From Kaistia dalseonensis (lineage in GTDB: Bacteria > Pseudomonadota > Alphaproteobacteria > Rhizobiales > Kaistiaceae), in contig NZ_JAUSVO010000002.1 in assembly GCF_030814715.1 (NCBI RefSeq), positions 372,001 to 436,000 of the forward strand: a DNA stretch of 64,000 nucleotides, in the 5' to 3' direction. This document shows positions 8,821 to 16,936 of the stretch, in pieces (position 1 is the stretch's first letter; every line of letters begins with the position of its first letter). The notes under the pieces were generated by a model, which was not told the DNA's origin, made no database searches, and saw only the letters and a program-made list of their open reading frames with translations. The position numbers were made by a program, and so were the translations under genes.

Positions 8821-11800
8821 ATGACGGAATTATCGAGACTGCGGGGCGCTGGCGCCGGTGGGCGCAACGTCACCGCCGTGTTGGGGCCGACCAATACCGG
8901 CAAGACACATCTCGCCATAGAACGCATGCTGGCCCATTCCAGCGGCGTCATCGGCCTGCCGCTCAGGCTGCTGGCGCGCGAAGTCTATGGACGGGTCGTT
9001 GCGCGGGTCGGGACCGAAGCGGTCGCGCTGATCACGGGCGAGGAGAAGATCATCCCCGCCAACCCGCGCTACCGGGTTTGCACGGTCGAGGCGCTGCCGT
9101 CGGAGACGACCGCCTCTTTCCTGGCGATCGACGAGATCCAGCTCGCCGGCGATCTTGAACGCGGCCATGTCTTCACCGATCGCCTGCTCAACCTGCGCGG
9201 ACGCGACGAGACATTGCTGCTCGGCGCCGCGACAATGCGCGGAATCATCGAAAAGCTGCTGCCGGGCGTGAACGTCGTCACGCGGCCGCGCATGTCGATG
9301 CTGACCTATTCCGGCTCGAAGAAGATCACCCGCCTGCCCCGCCGCTCGGCCGTCGTGGCGTTTTCGGCCGATGAAGTCTATGCGATCGCCGAGCTGATCC
9401 GCCGCCAGCGCGGCGGCGCCGCCGTCGTGCTCGGCTCGCTCTCGCCGCGCACGCGCAATGCGCAGGTCGAACTCTTCCAGTCCGGCGACGTCGATTTCCT
9501 CGTCGCCACCGATGCGATCGGCATGGGACTGAACCTGGACGTCGACCATGTCGCCTTCGCGCAGGAGCGAAAATATGATGGCTACCAATATCGCCGCCTG
9601 ACCGGCTCGGAATTCGGACAAATCGCCGGACGCGCCGGACGCCATCTTCGCGACGGAACGTTCGGCGTGACGGGACAGGTCGATCCGTTCGAGGACGAAC
9701 TGATCGAGGCGCTGGAAGGGCATCATTTTTCGCCCGTCCGCACGCTGCAATGGCGCAACCGCGCGCTCGATTTTCGCTCGATCGACGCGCTGCGCTTGAG
9801 CCTCGACCGGCCGCCCGAAGTCGAGGGGCTTTCCAAGGCGCCGCCGTCCGAGGACGTGACAGTGCTCGAAATCGTCAATCGCGACAGTGGGATACGCGAT
9901 CTCGCCAAGGGGCAGGAGCGGGTTGCGCTGCTCTGGGATATCTGCCAGATTCCCGATTATCGTCGTATCGCACCGGCGAACCACGCCGAGCTGGTCGGCG
10001 AGATCTTCACTTTCGTGGCGCGCGACGGTGCTGTGCCGGACGACTGGTTTGCCCGCCAGATCGCCTTCGCCGACCGTACCGATGGCGACATCGATACGCT
10101 CGCAAATCGCATCGCCCACATTCGAACATGGACATTCGCGGCGAATCGTCCGAACTGGCTTTCTGATCCTCGCCATTGGCAGGAGCGCACGCGCGCGATA
10201 GAGGATCGTCTTTCGGATGCGCTTCATGAAAGGCTGACCCAGCGTTTCGTGGATCGGCGCACCAGCGTCCTGATGAAGCGGCTTAGAGAAAACGCCATGC
10301 TTGAAGCAGAAATCACGACCTCCGGCGACGTGCTGGTCGAGGGACAGCATGTCGGAAGCCTGCAGGGTTTCCGCTTCACGCCTGATCCCAAGGCCGACGG
10401 ACCCGACGCCAAGGCCATTGCCGCCGTCGCCCACAAGGCGCTGGCCGGAGAAATCGAACGCCGCGCCGAGAAGATCGGCAAGGCTCCCAATCCCGAATTC
10501 GTCCTTTCGGTCGATGGCACGCTGCGCTGGCTCGGCGCCCCGGTCGCCAAGATCGTGTCGACGGATGAATATCTGAAGCCGCGGCTGATCTTGCTCGCCG
10601 ATGAAAGCCTGACGGGCCCGTCGCGCGAGCGCGTGCAGGACCGTGTCGATCTCTGGCTGAAGAGCCATGTCGAGACGCTGCTGAAGCCGCTCTTTGATCT
10701 CCTCTCGGGTGTCGAGCTGACGGCGCCGGCGCGCGGCATCGCCTTCCGCATCGTCGAGGGACAGGGCGTGCTCGATCGCTCGGAGGTCTCGGACGAGTTG
10801 AAGGCGCTCGACCAGGAATCGCGTGCGGGCCTCAGGAAGCTCGGCGTCCGCTTCGGCGCGTATCACGTCTATGTGCCGGCGCTGCTGAAGCCGGCCCCGA
10901 GCGCGCTCAACGCGCTGCTCTGGGCTCTGAAGAACCAGGGCCTCGACACGCCCGGCCTCGCCGAGCTGCCGCAGCTCTCCGCTTCGGGCCGCACAACCAT
11001 CCTGGTCGACCCGACTTTCGCCCGCCAGCTCTATCGCGTCGTCGGCTACCGGATCGCCGGCAATCGGGCCGTGCGCCTCGATATTCTCGAGCGCCTCGCC
11101 GATATCATCCGTCCGCTGATCGCCTGGAAGCCGACCTCCGACAATCTCGTTCCGCCGGATGGCGCCGTCGATGGCAATGGCTTCACCGTCACGGTCTCGA
11201 TGACGTCGCTGCTCGGCTGCTCGGGCGAAGATTTCGCCGGCGTGCTGAAATCGCTCGGCTATCGCCTCGATCGCCGCCCGGCCCCGCCAAAGGCGGCCCC
11301 GATCGCCGCCGTGCCGGCCCCCGCGCCGGTAACCGCCAGCACGACCGTTACCGAGACGGTCGAGAGCGCCGAAGAGACTGCACTCGCCGAGGAGACGATC
11401 ACCGCCGAGCCGGTGATCGATGTGCTGGAGAGTGTTCCGGTCGAAACGCCGGTCGAGGACGAGGCGGTTGCCGAAGCCATCGCCGAAACGACGGAGGCCG
11501 TCGCCTTCGACGAGACGGAAGCGGCAGAGGCCATTGCCGACACCGCCGCATCGGAGGCCATCGACGAAGCCGCCGAGACCGTGGCCATCGACGAGGCCGT
11601 GGAAGTGACCGAGGCGGACGAGACGAGCGCGACGGCTGAAGCCGGCGAGACGACGACCGTCGTCGAAGTGATCACCGAGACCATCGTCACGGAGACGACC
11701 GCTGTCGAGACGCCGGCCGAGCCGGTCATGATCGACGTCTGGCGTCCCGGCCGCTTCGATCGCCGCCCGCCGCAGCGCGAGCGTCATGATCGTCGCGGTG

Positions 11801-12195
11801 GCCGCCAGCCGGCAGCCGGCGCCGCCGCGGAGGCCGCGCAGCCGGCCGATGGCGAAGCGCGCCGCAATGATGGCGAGCAGCAGCGCCAGGGCCGCCGTCA
11901 CGGCCGTCCGCCGCAGCGCGATGGCCAGGATAGGCCGCATCAGGATCGTCCGCGTCAGGACCGCCCGCAAGGTGGTCAGGACCGGCGCGAGGATCGCGGC
12001 CAGCGGCATGACCGCCCGCACGGCGATCGGCCGGACCGCCGCAATCAGGACCGTCCGGGCGATCACCGCAACCAGCAGGCGCAACCGCCGCGCCGCGAGG
12101 AGCCGCGGCGCGAGCGTCCGATCGATCCGAATTCGCCCTTTGCGGCACTCGCGGCCCTGAAGGCCGATCTCGAGGCCAAGAAGCGCGGCGGATAG
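8821..12195 (+). CDS. SUV3-like superfamily 2 RNA helicase with long charged C-terminal tail
   Basis: 1124 residues. The helicase core starts at once: Walker A GPTNTGKTH (22-30), Walker B DEIQ (104-107), then the second RecA domain with DAIGMGLNLDVDHVAF and QIAGRAGRH (motif VI). This is the SUV3-type DExH helicase of alphaproteobacteria and mitochondria, implicated in RNA turnover. After about residue 820 comes a low-complexity acidic Glu/Ala/Thr stretch and then (about 975-1100) a very basic Arg/Asp/Gln/His-rich region of RGGR/RPQ/RQDRP type, probably an RNA- or RNase-E-binding tail. I chose the ATG at 8821; a GTG at 8767 would add 18 residues. Neither has a strong ribosome-binding site. The S4 protein follows 28 bp later. 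Confidence 0.88.
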   Translation: MTELSRLRGAGAGGRNVTAVLGPTNTGKTHLAIERMLAHSSGVIGLPLRLLAREVYGRVVARVGTEAVALITGEEKIIPANPRYRVCTVEALPSETTASFLAIDEIQLAGDLERGHVFTDRLLNLRGRDETLLLGAATMRGIIEKLLPGVNVVTRPRMSMLTYSGSKKITRLPRRSAVVAFSADEVYAIAELIRRQRGGAAVVLGSLSPRTRNAQVELFQSGDVDFLVATDAIGMGLNLDVDHVAFAQERKYDGYQYRRLTGSEFGQIAGRAGRHLRDGTFGVTGQVDPFEDELIEALEGHHFSPVRTLQWRNRALDFRSIDALRLSLDRPPEVEGLSKAPPSEDVTVLEIVNRDSGIRDLAKGQERVALLWDICQIPDYRRIAPANHAELVGEIFTFVARDGAVPDDWFARQIAFADRTDGDIDTLANRIAHIRTWTFAANRPNWLSDPRHWQERTRAIEDRLSDALHERLTQRFVDRRTSVLMKRLRENAMLEAEITTSGDVLVEGQHVGSLQGFRFTPDPKADGPDAKAIAAVAHKALAGEIERRAEKIGKAPNPEFVLSVDGTLRWLGAPVAKIVSTDEYLKPRLILLADESLTGPSRERVQDRVDLWLKSHVETLLKPLFDLLSGVELTAPARGIAFRIVEGQGVLDRSEVSDELKALDQESRAGLRKLGVRFGAYHVYVPALLKPAPSALNALLWALKNQGLDTPGLAELPQLSASGRTTILVDPTFARQLYRVVGYRIAGNRAVRLDILERLADIIRPLIAWKPTSDNLVPPDGAVDGNGFTVTVSMTSLLGCSGEDFAGVLKSLGYRLDRRPAPPKAAPIAAVPAPAPVTASTTVTETVESAEETALAEETITAEPVIDVLESVPVETPVEDEAVAEAIAETTEAVAFDETEAAEAIADTAASEAIDEAAETVAIDEAVEVTEADETSATAEAGETTTVVEVITETIVTETTAVETPAEPVMIDVWRPGRFDRRPPQRERHDRRGGRQPAAGAAAEAAQPADGEARRNDGEQQRQGRRHGRPPQRDGQDRPHQDRPRQDRPQGGQDRREDRGQRHDRPHGDRPDRRNQDRPGDHRNQQAQPPRREEPRRERPIDPNSPFAALAALKADLEAKKRGG

Positions 12196-12223
12196 GACAC
12201 GGCGAAGACGGCCGGGAGACGCG

Positions 12224-12628
12224 ATGAACGAGGAGACGGGCCGCCAGCGGATCGACAAATGGCTCTGGTATGCCCGCCTCTGCAGGACACGGACGATTGC
12301 CCAGAAGCTCGTCCAGTCCGGCGGGGTCCGCATCAATCGCGAGAAGATCGATGCGCCCAGCCGTCCCGTGAAGCCCGGCGATGTGCTGACCGTGGCGCTC
12401 GAACGCCAGGTTCGTGTCGTCAAGATCCTCGATCCCGGCACGCGCCGTGGTCCGGCGCCGGAAGCGCAGCGCCTCTATGAGGATCTGACGCCGCCAAAGC
12501 CGCCGGTCGACACGCCGCAATCCGGCGGCCCGAGGCCGACGAAACGGGACCGTCGGGCGATCGATGCGTTCAATTCTGCGTCTTCGCCCTTCAGCGAGGA
12601 CGATTTTTCCGATGATGGGGAAGACTGA
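12224..12628 (+). CDS. S4-domain RNA-binding protein (Hsp15/HslR-like)
   Basis: 134 residues with one S4 domain at the N-terminus (RQRIDKWLWYARLCRTRTIAQKLVQSGGVRIN), as in Hsp15, which binds stalled 50S subunits carrying nascent chains. The C-terminal 50 residues are Pro/Arg-rich and end acidic. GGGAGACGCG precedes the ATG. It lies 28 bp after the RNA helicase in the same direction, so the two are likely one transcript with an RNA-related role. Confidence 0.85.
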   Translation: MNEETGRQRIDKWLWYARLCRTRTIAQKLVQSGGVRINREKIDAPSRPVKPGDVLTVALERQVRVVKILDPGTRRGPAPEAQRLYEDLTPPKPPVDTPQSGGPRPTKRDRRAIDAFNSASSPFSEDDFSDDGED

Positions 12629-12745
12629 GCAAACCGTTCGGCGGATCGCCAAACTGCGGCATCCCGAATCCTTGCACCTCATTCCCAAACCGTTTACGCC
12701 AACGCTCTGCCCGGGACATGATCGTGCCCGCCCGAGGAGACTGCC

Positions 12746-13084
12746 GTGCCCTATGTCGTGACCGACAACTGCATCCGCTGCAAGTACACGGATTGCGTCG
12801 AAGTATGTCCGGTGGACTGCTTCTACGAGGGCGACAACATGCTCGTCATCCACCCCGACGAATGCATTGATTGCGGCGTGTGCGAGCCGGAATGCCCCGC
12901 CGAGGCGATCAAGCCGGATACCGAGCCGGGCCTCGAGAAGTGGCTGAAGCTCAACGCCGAATATGCCGAGAAATGGCCGAACATTACCGTCCGCAAGGAG
13001 CCCCTGCCGGAGGCTGCCGAGTTTGACGGCGTGGCCAACAAGCTCGAGGCGCATTTCTCGCCGGAGCCCGGCACCGGCGACTGA
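12746..13084 (+). CDS. fdxA: 7Fe-8S ferredoxin FdxA
   Basis: 112 residues with the Azotobacter FdI pattern. Cys9, Cys17 and Cys50 would hold the 3Fe-4S cluster; Cys21, Cys40, Cys43 and Cys46 the 4Fe-4S cluster; Cys12 and Cys25 are extra. A low-potential electron carrier in the cytosol. The start is GTG with GAGGAG seven bases upstream. The C-terminal extension ([17 protein letters not shown]) is normal for this family. It precedes carD, a common arrangement in Hyphomicrobiales. Confidence 0.95.
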   Translation: MPYVVTDNCIRCKYTDCVEVCPVDCFYEGDNMLVIHPDECIDCGVCEPECPAEAIKPDTEPGLEKWLKLNAEYAEKWPNITVRKEPLPEAAEFDGVANKLEAHFSPEPGTGD

Positions 13085-13525
13085 TATCGCGACGCCGCAG
13101 AGTCCGACTGAATGATGCTGCAGGGCGATATCCGCCTTGCCGTAATCGTAAAGCTTTGTTTTCCGGGTATTTTGTGATATATACCCAACACAGTCGGTAA
13201 AAACTTACGGCATCGCCGCACCCCGTTTGGTGTTTGGTTCGTGATCAGCCCTCAATATTTGAACGATTAGGCGTCAAGGCGCGACATATGAGCGCGCCGG
13301 CGACTGGTCGTCATTGAGGTTTGCCGCGCGCGTGACCACCTGATCGTGCAAGCGATTTTCCCATCGGCTGACATGATGAGCGAGCGAGCCTGCCGGTTCG
13401 CCTCCGGGATTTCGCGTCCCGGCGCCGGCGCGTTCGCTGGAGTGGTGGATAGGACGGGGTTCGTCGATATCCGGCCTCAGGCTTAGGCGAGCCGGGACCG
13501 TCACCCTAACGGAGTTAATACGCGT
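13085..13525 (+). promoter_or_regulatory. 441-bp leader region of carD with promoter and dyad
   Basis: No gene is visible. TTGTTT (13157-13162), a 16-nt spacer and TATATA (13179-13184) make a good sigma-70-type promoter. GGGTAT (13165-13170) and ATACCC (13181-13186) form an exact dyad that occupies the spacer and the -10, a placement expected of a repressor operator. If this promoter serves carD the leader is about 330 nt, long for such a gene; a second promoter nearer the start cannot be excluded. Confidence 0.5.
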
Positions 13526-14122
13526 ATGGCCGCACTGAAGAAGACCACTCAGCGTTCCGATTTCAAGGCCGGCGAGCATATCGTCTATCCGGCGCACGGT
13601 GTTGGCGAGATCGTCGGCATCGAGGAACAGGAAGTGGCCGGCATCAAGCTCGAACTGTTCGTGATCGCGTTCGAGAAGGACAAGATGAAGCTGCGTGTCC
13701 CGGTCGCCAAGGCGAACTCGGTTGGCATGCGCAAGCTGTCCGACGCCGCGACTGTCAAGAAAGCCCTCGAGACGATCCGTGGCCGCGCCCGCGTCAAGCG
13801 CACCATGTGGAGCCGCCGGGCCCAGGAATACGAAGCGAAGATCAATTCGGGCGACCTGATCGCGATTTCGGAAGTCGTGCGCGATCTCTATCGCTCCGAC
13901 AGCCAGCCCGAGCAGTCCTATAGCGAGCGCCAGCTCTATGAGGCGGCTCTCGACCGCATGTCGCGCGAAATCGCGGCGGTGAGCGAGATCTCCGAGACCG
14001 AGGCCGTGCGCCAGATCGAGCAGAACCTCGCCAAGAGCCCGCGGCGCGGCGGCAAGGATGAAGCCGTGGTCGAGGCCGAAGCCGAGGATGGCGACGACGA
14101 AACGCATGACGAGGCCGCATAA
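13526..14122 (+). CDS. carD: CarD family transcriptional regulator
   Basis: 198 residues. The N-terminal RNA-polymerase-interacting (Tudor-like) domain begins DFKAGEHIVYPAHGVGEIVGIEEQEV; a helical DNA-binding C-terminal domain follows (KKALETIRGRARVKRTMWSRRAQEY...). The last 25 residues are acidic. CarD binds the RNAP beta subunit and stabilises open complexes; in alphaproteobacteria it affects rRNA and housekeeping promoters. The ATG is preceded by GGAG at the rather long distance of 11 nt. A strong intrinsic terminator follows. Confidence 0.95.
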   Translation: MAALKKTTQRSDFKAGEHIVYPAHGVGEIVGIEEQEVAGIKLELFVIAFEKDKMKLRVPVAKANSVGMRKLSDAATVKKALETIRGRARVKRTMWSRRAQEYEAKINSGDLIAISEVVRDLYRSDSQPEQSYSERQLYEAALDRMSREIAAVSEISETEAVRQIEQNLAKSPRRGGKDEAVVEAEAEDGDDETHDEAA

Positions 14123-14166
14123 GGCCTTCGCCCGCAGATCCGCTTCATGGCGGATCTGAGAGGTTC

Positions 14167-14201
14167 AAAAAAACGCCCGGCCCCGCGCCGGGCGTTTTTT
14201 T
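14167..14201 (+). terminator. Intrinsic terminator after carD
   Basis: Arms of 15 nt (14167-14181 and 14187-14201) are exact inverses: an A-run plus CGCCCGGC, a 5-nt loop, then GCCGGGCG plus a T-run of seven. A textbook Rho-independent terminator 45 nt after the carD stop. Its A/T ends make it usable in both directions. The remaining 266 bp up to rpoH show no gene. Confidence 0.92.
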
Positions 14202-14467
14202 GTGTCCGCCCTGCCCTGCCACCCCAATCTTGCTCTCTGCCCAGGCCATCGGGTCTTGTCGTTCGGCGCTGGCGCACTACCCTTGCGTCATTCCCCCTTG
14301 TTGGATCGGCGATCAGATCGCCTCTCCTCCCATTTTGCGCACGCGCCGATCACGGCTTCGTTGCAGTGCATCACGGCAATGTGTCGAGCCGTTCTGCAAC
14401 CTTCGCGTAGGCTCGCCGGTACCTCTTGCGTGAACTTCATGTCACCACTTGAAGGAGGGGGAGTACC

Positions 14468-15334
14468 ATGGGCACATCGGCAATATCCGGTCGTCAGTTC
14501 ATCAAGGCGGCCATGCAGGCACCCTATCTGGAGCGCGAGGAAGAACGCGATCTGGCCGTTCGCTGGCGCGACGTACACGACCAGGCGGCTCTGCACCGGC
14601 TGACCGCCTCGCATATGCGACTGGTGATCGCGCTCGCTTCGCGTTTCCGCCATTTCGGCCTGCCCATGGGCGACCTGATCCAGGAGGGCCATGTCGGCCT
14701 GCTCGAGGCGGCCGCCCGCTTCGAGCCGGATCGCGACGTGCGCTTCTCGACCTATGCCACCTGGTGGATCCGCGCCTCGATCCAGGATTACATCCTGCGC
14801 AACTGGTCGATCGTGCGCGGCGGCACGAGCTCGGCGCAGAAGGCGCTGTTCTTCAACCTGCGCCGGCTGCGCGCCAAGCTGACCCAGGGCACGGAGGCGG
14901 TGCCCAACCACCAGATCTACCAGCAGATCGCGCTGACGATCGGCGTTTCGAGCGACGATGTCGCGATGATGGATGCGCGGCTGTCGGGATCCGACACCTC
15001 GCTCAACGCGCCGATGCACGACGCCGACAGCTCGGCCTCCGACCGGCAGGATTTCCTGGTCGATGACGGCCCGCTGCCGGACCAGATGGTCGGCGAGGCG
15101 ATCGATGGCGAGCGGCGGCTGTCATGGCTCAGGGACGCCATGTCGATCTTGTCGGCGCGCGAGGCGCGGATCCTGCGGGAGCGGCGGCTGCGCGAAGACG
15201 GCGCGACGCTGGAAGCGCTGGGCGAGACGCTCGGCATCTCCAAGGAACGCGTGCGCCAGATCGAGAACCGCGCGATCGAGAAGCTGCGCGTCGCGCTGCT
15301 GCGCGAGCATCCCGACCGGGCGAATTTCGTCTGA
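14468..15334 (+). CDS. rpoH: RpoH-type heat-shock/stress sigma factor (sigma-32 family)
   Basis: 288 residues. Region 2 is complete (HMRLVIALASRFRHFGLPMGDLIQEGHVGLLEAAARFEPDRDVRFSTYATWWIRASIQDYI split across 2.1-2.4). The RpoH box AQKALFFNLRRLRAKL after region 2.4 identifies the family. Region 4 with ISKERVRQIENRAIEKLR is at the C-terminus. Several Hyphomicrobiales carry two or more rpoH genes; this one resembles the RpoH2 type used in oxidative and stationary stress, an inference from the divergent middle region. GGAGGGGG lies 8 nt before the ATG. Its stop codon lies inside an 18-bp palindrome shared with the convergent neighbour. Confidence 0.9.
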   Translation: MGTSAISGRQFIKAAMQAPYLEREEERDLAVRWRDVHDQAALHRLTASHMRLVIALASRFRHFGLPMGDLIQEGHVGLLEAAARFEPDRDVRFSTYATWWIRASIQDYILRNWSIVRGGTSSAQKALFFNLRRLRAKLTQGTEAVPNHQIYQQIALTIGVSSDDVAMMDARLSGSDTSLNAPMHDADSSASDRQDFLVDDGPLPDQMVGEAIDGERRLSWLRDAMSILSAREARILRERRLREDGATLEALGETLGISKERVRQIENRAIEKLRVALLREHPDRANFV

Positions 15335-15348
15335 GGCTCGAGCCTCAG
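15331..15348. terminator. Perfect 18-bp palindrome containing both convergent stop codons
   Basis: CTGAGGCTCGAGCCTCAG reads the same on both strands. It contains the TGA of rpoH (15332-15334) and, on the other strand, the TGA of the UPF0303 gene (15347-15345). Only 10 bp separate the two genes. It may act as a compact two-way transcription stop or pairing site between convergent mRNAs; there is no T-run. Confidence 0.5.
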
Positions 15349-15854
15349 GCCGTCCAGACCTCGGCGCGGGGCTCGCCCTGCCCGAGTTCGGCCAGCAAAT
15401 CCTCGATGACGCTCACGACGAGCTTGTGATCGTCCGCCTGCGGCAAGCCCGAAACGGTCGCCGTGCCGACCATGCCAACACCGGCGACATTGATCGGGAA
15501 GCAGCCGCCATGGGCGCGGAAGAGCGCGGGATCGACCAGCGCGCTCGCGGCGAAATCCACCCCGCGCAGGCGCGCGCGCTGGCCGATATAGAAGGACGAA
15601 TGACCGAAGCGGCGCACCACGGCCTTCTTGCCGGCGACCCAGAATTCGTTGTCGGCCGATGTGCCGGCGAGCGCGCAATAGAACAGGCGCTGGTCGCCGC
15701 GGGCGATATCGACCACGATGGCGAGTTTTTCCTGACGCGCGCGCTCGACGATCCGCGTGCCGAGCAGGATGGCGATGTCGTTGTCGAAGCGGTCGAAGAC
15801 GAGCCGCTTCTCCTGATCCAGCAAATCCTGCAGCAGGTTCTGGTCTTCGCTCAT
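15345..15854 (-). CDS. UPF0303 / heme-degrading-domain-like protein
   Basis: 169 residues of the UPF0303 family (DUF336/HbpS-like fold): AIVVDIARGDQRLFYCALAGTSADN, then RRFGHSSFYIG and FRAHGGCFPINVAGVGMVGTATVSGLPQADDH. Some DUF336 members bind heme or corrinoids; for UPF0303 proteins function is unproven, and the yeast relative acts in tail-anchored protein handling. The ATG at 15854 has GAGGGC just upstream; the open frame to 15905 lacks this. Monocistronic and convergent with rpoH. Confidence 0.8.
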   Translation of the reverse strand: MSEDQNLLQDLLDQEKRLVFDRFDNDIAILLGTRIVERARQEKLAIVVDIARGDQRLFYCALAGTSADNEFWVAGKKAVVRRFGHSSFYIGQRARLRGVDFAASALVDPALFRAHGGCFPINVAGVGMVGTATVSGLPQADDHKLVVSVIEDLLAELGQGEPRAEVWTA

Positions 15855-16036
15855 CACGCCCTCGATTGTCACGACAATGGCCCGGTTCGCCGTCTGGCAT
15901 CGCATCTGGGCCCGGCAAGGTCAATCGTGCCGGGAACCGACAGGCTGCGCCCCTTGAGGCGCGAGCGATGCGGAAATCGGCGCGGGGCCGTTTCCGCCCC
16001 TTTCAACGCAAGCGGGAGAATGCGACGATCACGCCA

Positions 16037-16936
16037 ATGCCTGCCGCGACCAGACCGCCGAGCATCCGACCAGCCGTCCGTGGGCATCGCCACGCGATCG
16101 CCATCGTCATGGTTTTTGTCGCAATCTTGATGGCCGACGCGACTGCTTCGGCCAAGGGCGAAACCATGGCGGAAGAGCATCTCATCGGCGGGACGAGTTG
16201 CGCGCTCGTCGACGGCGAAACGGGCGTCGTGGCCTCGGTCGTCGATGGCGACACGGTGAAGCTCGACACGGGCATCGAGGTGCGCCTGATCGGCATCCAG
16301 GCGCCGAAGCTGCCGCTCGACCGCCCCGACTTCGCCGCATGGCCGCTGGCGGCCGAGGCGAAGGCGGCGCTGGAGAGGCTGGCGCTCGGACAGCCGGCGA
16401 TCGTGCGCTATGGCGGCACGCGGCGCGACCGTTATGGCCGCGCGCTCGGTCAGGTCACGGTGCTCCCTGAGGATAGCGAGGAAATCTGGCTGCAGCGCGC
16501 CATGCTGGATCAGGGCTTCGCGCGGGTCTATTCCTTCCCCGATAACCGGCAATGCCTCGGCGCATTGATGAACGCCGAGCGGGAAGCCCGCAAATCGGGG
16601 CTTGGCGTCTGGAGCGATCCGTACTACGCCATCCGCGCGGCCACCGACCAGGCCCTTGCAACCGAACACGACGTATATGATTTGGTTGAAGGAACGGTTT
16701 TTTCCGTCGGCGAGCGCGGCCCGATCGTCTATCTCGATTTCGGGCGCGACTGGGCGACGGATTTCACCGCCGTGCTATCGAAGGAAGCAACTGAGACGCT
16801 GACGGCAGAGGGGCTGGACGTCGGCACATTGATGGGAAGACGGGTTCGGCTGCGCGGCTGGATCGAGAGCCACGACGGCGCGAGCATGCGGGTCACACAT
16901 CCCGAGCAGCTCGAACTGTTGGATGACGGAGAGTGA
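16037..16936 (+). CDS. Exported staphylococcal-nuclease-fold protein with altered active site
   Basis: 299 residues. A hydrophobic segment (HAIAIVMVFVAILMADATASA) acts as signal peptide or anchor. The SNase domain begins VVASVVDGDTVKLDTGIEVRLIG. Asp21 (DGDTV), Arg35 (EVRL) and the Arg87-equivalent (DRYGR) are kept, but the segment normally reading D-x-P-E is QAPK, so the calcium ligand Asp40 and the general base Glu43 are replaced by Gln and Lys. Nuclease activity by the standard mechanism is therefore unlikely. A second barrel-like part follows (about 215-299). The start is uncertain: ATG 16037 or ATG 15968. The stop overlaps the next ATG by 1 nt (TGATG). Confidence 0.8.
   Translation: MPAATRPPSIRPAVRGHRHAIAIVMVFVAILMADATASAKGETMAEEHLIGGTSCALVDGETGVVASVVDGDTVKLDTGIEVRLIGIQAPKLPLDRPDFAAWPLAAEAKAALERLALGQPAIVRYGGTRRDRYGRALGQVTVLPEDSEEIWLQRAMLDQGFARVYSFPDNRQCLGALMNAEREARKSGLGVWSDPYYAIRAATDQALATEHDVYDLVEGTVFSVGERGPIVYLDFGRDWATDFTAVLSKEATETLTAEGLDVGTLMGRRVRLRGWIESHDGASMRVTHPEQLELLDDGE

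Noticed and set aside
8830-12441. A 1203-codon open frame on the minus strand opposite the helicase
   Set aside because: Composition is Arg/Asp/Leu-rich with no recognisable domain; it mirrors a real gene on the plus strand. High GC keeps antisense frames open.
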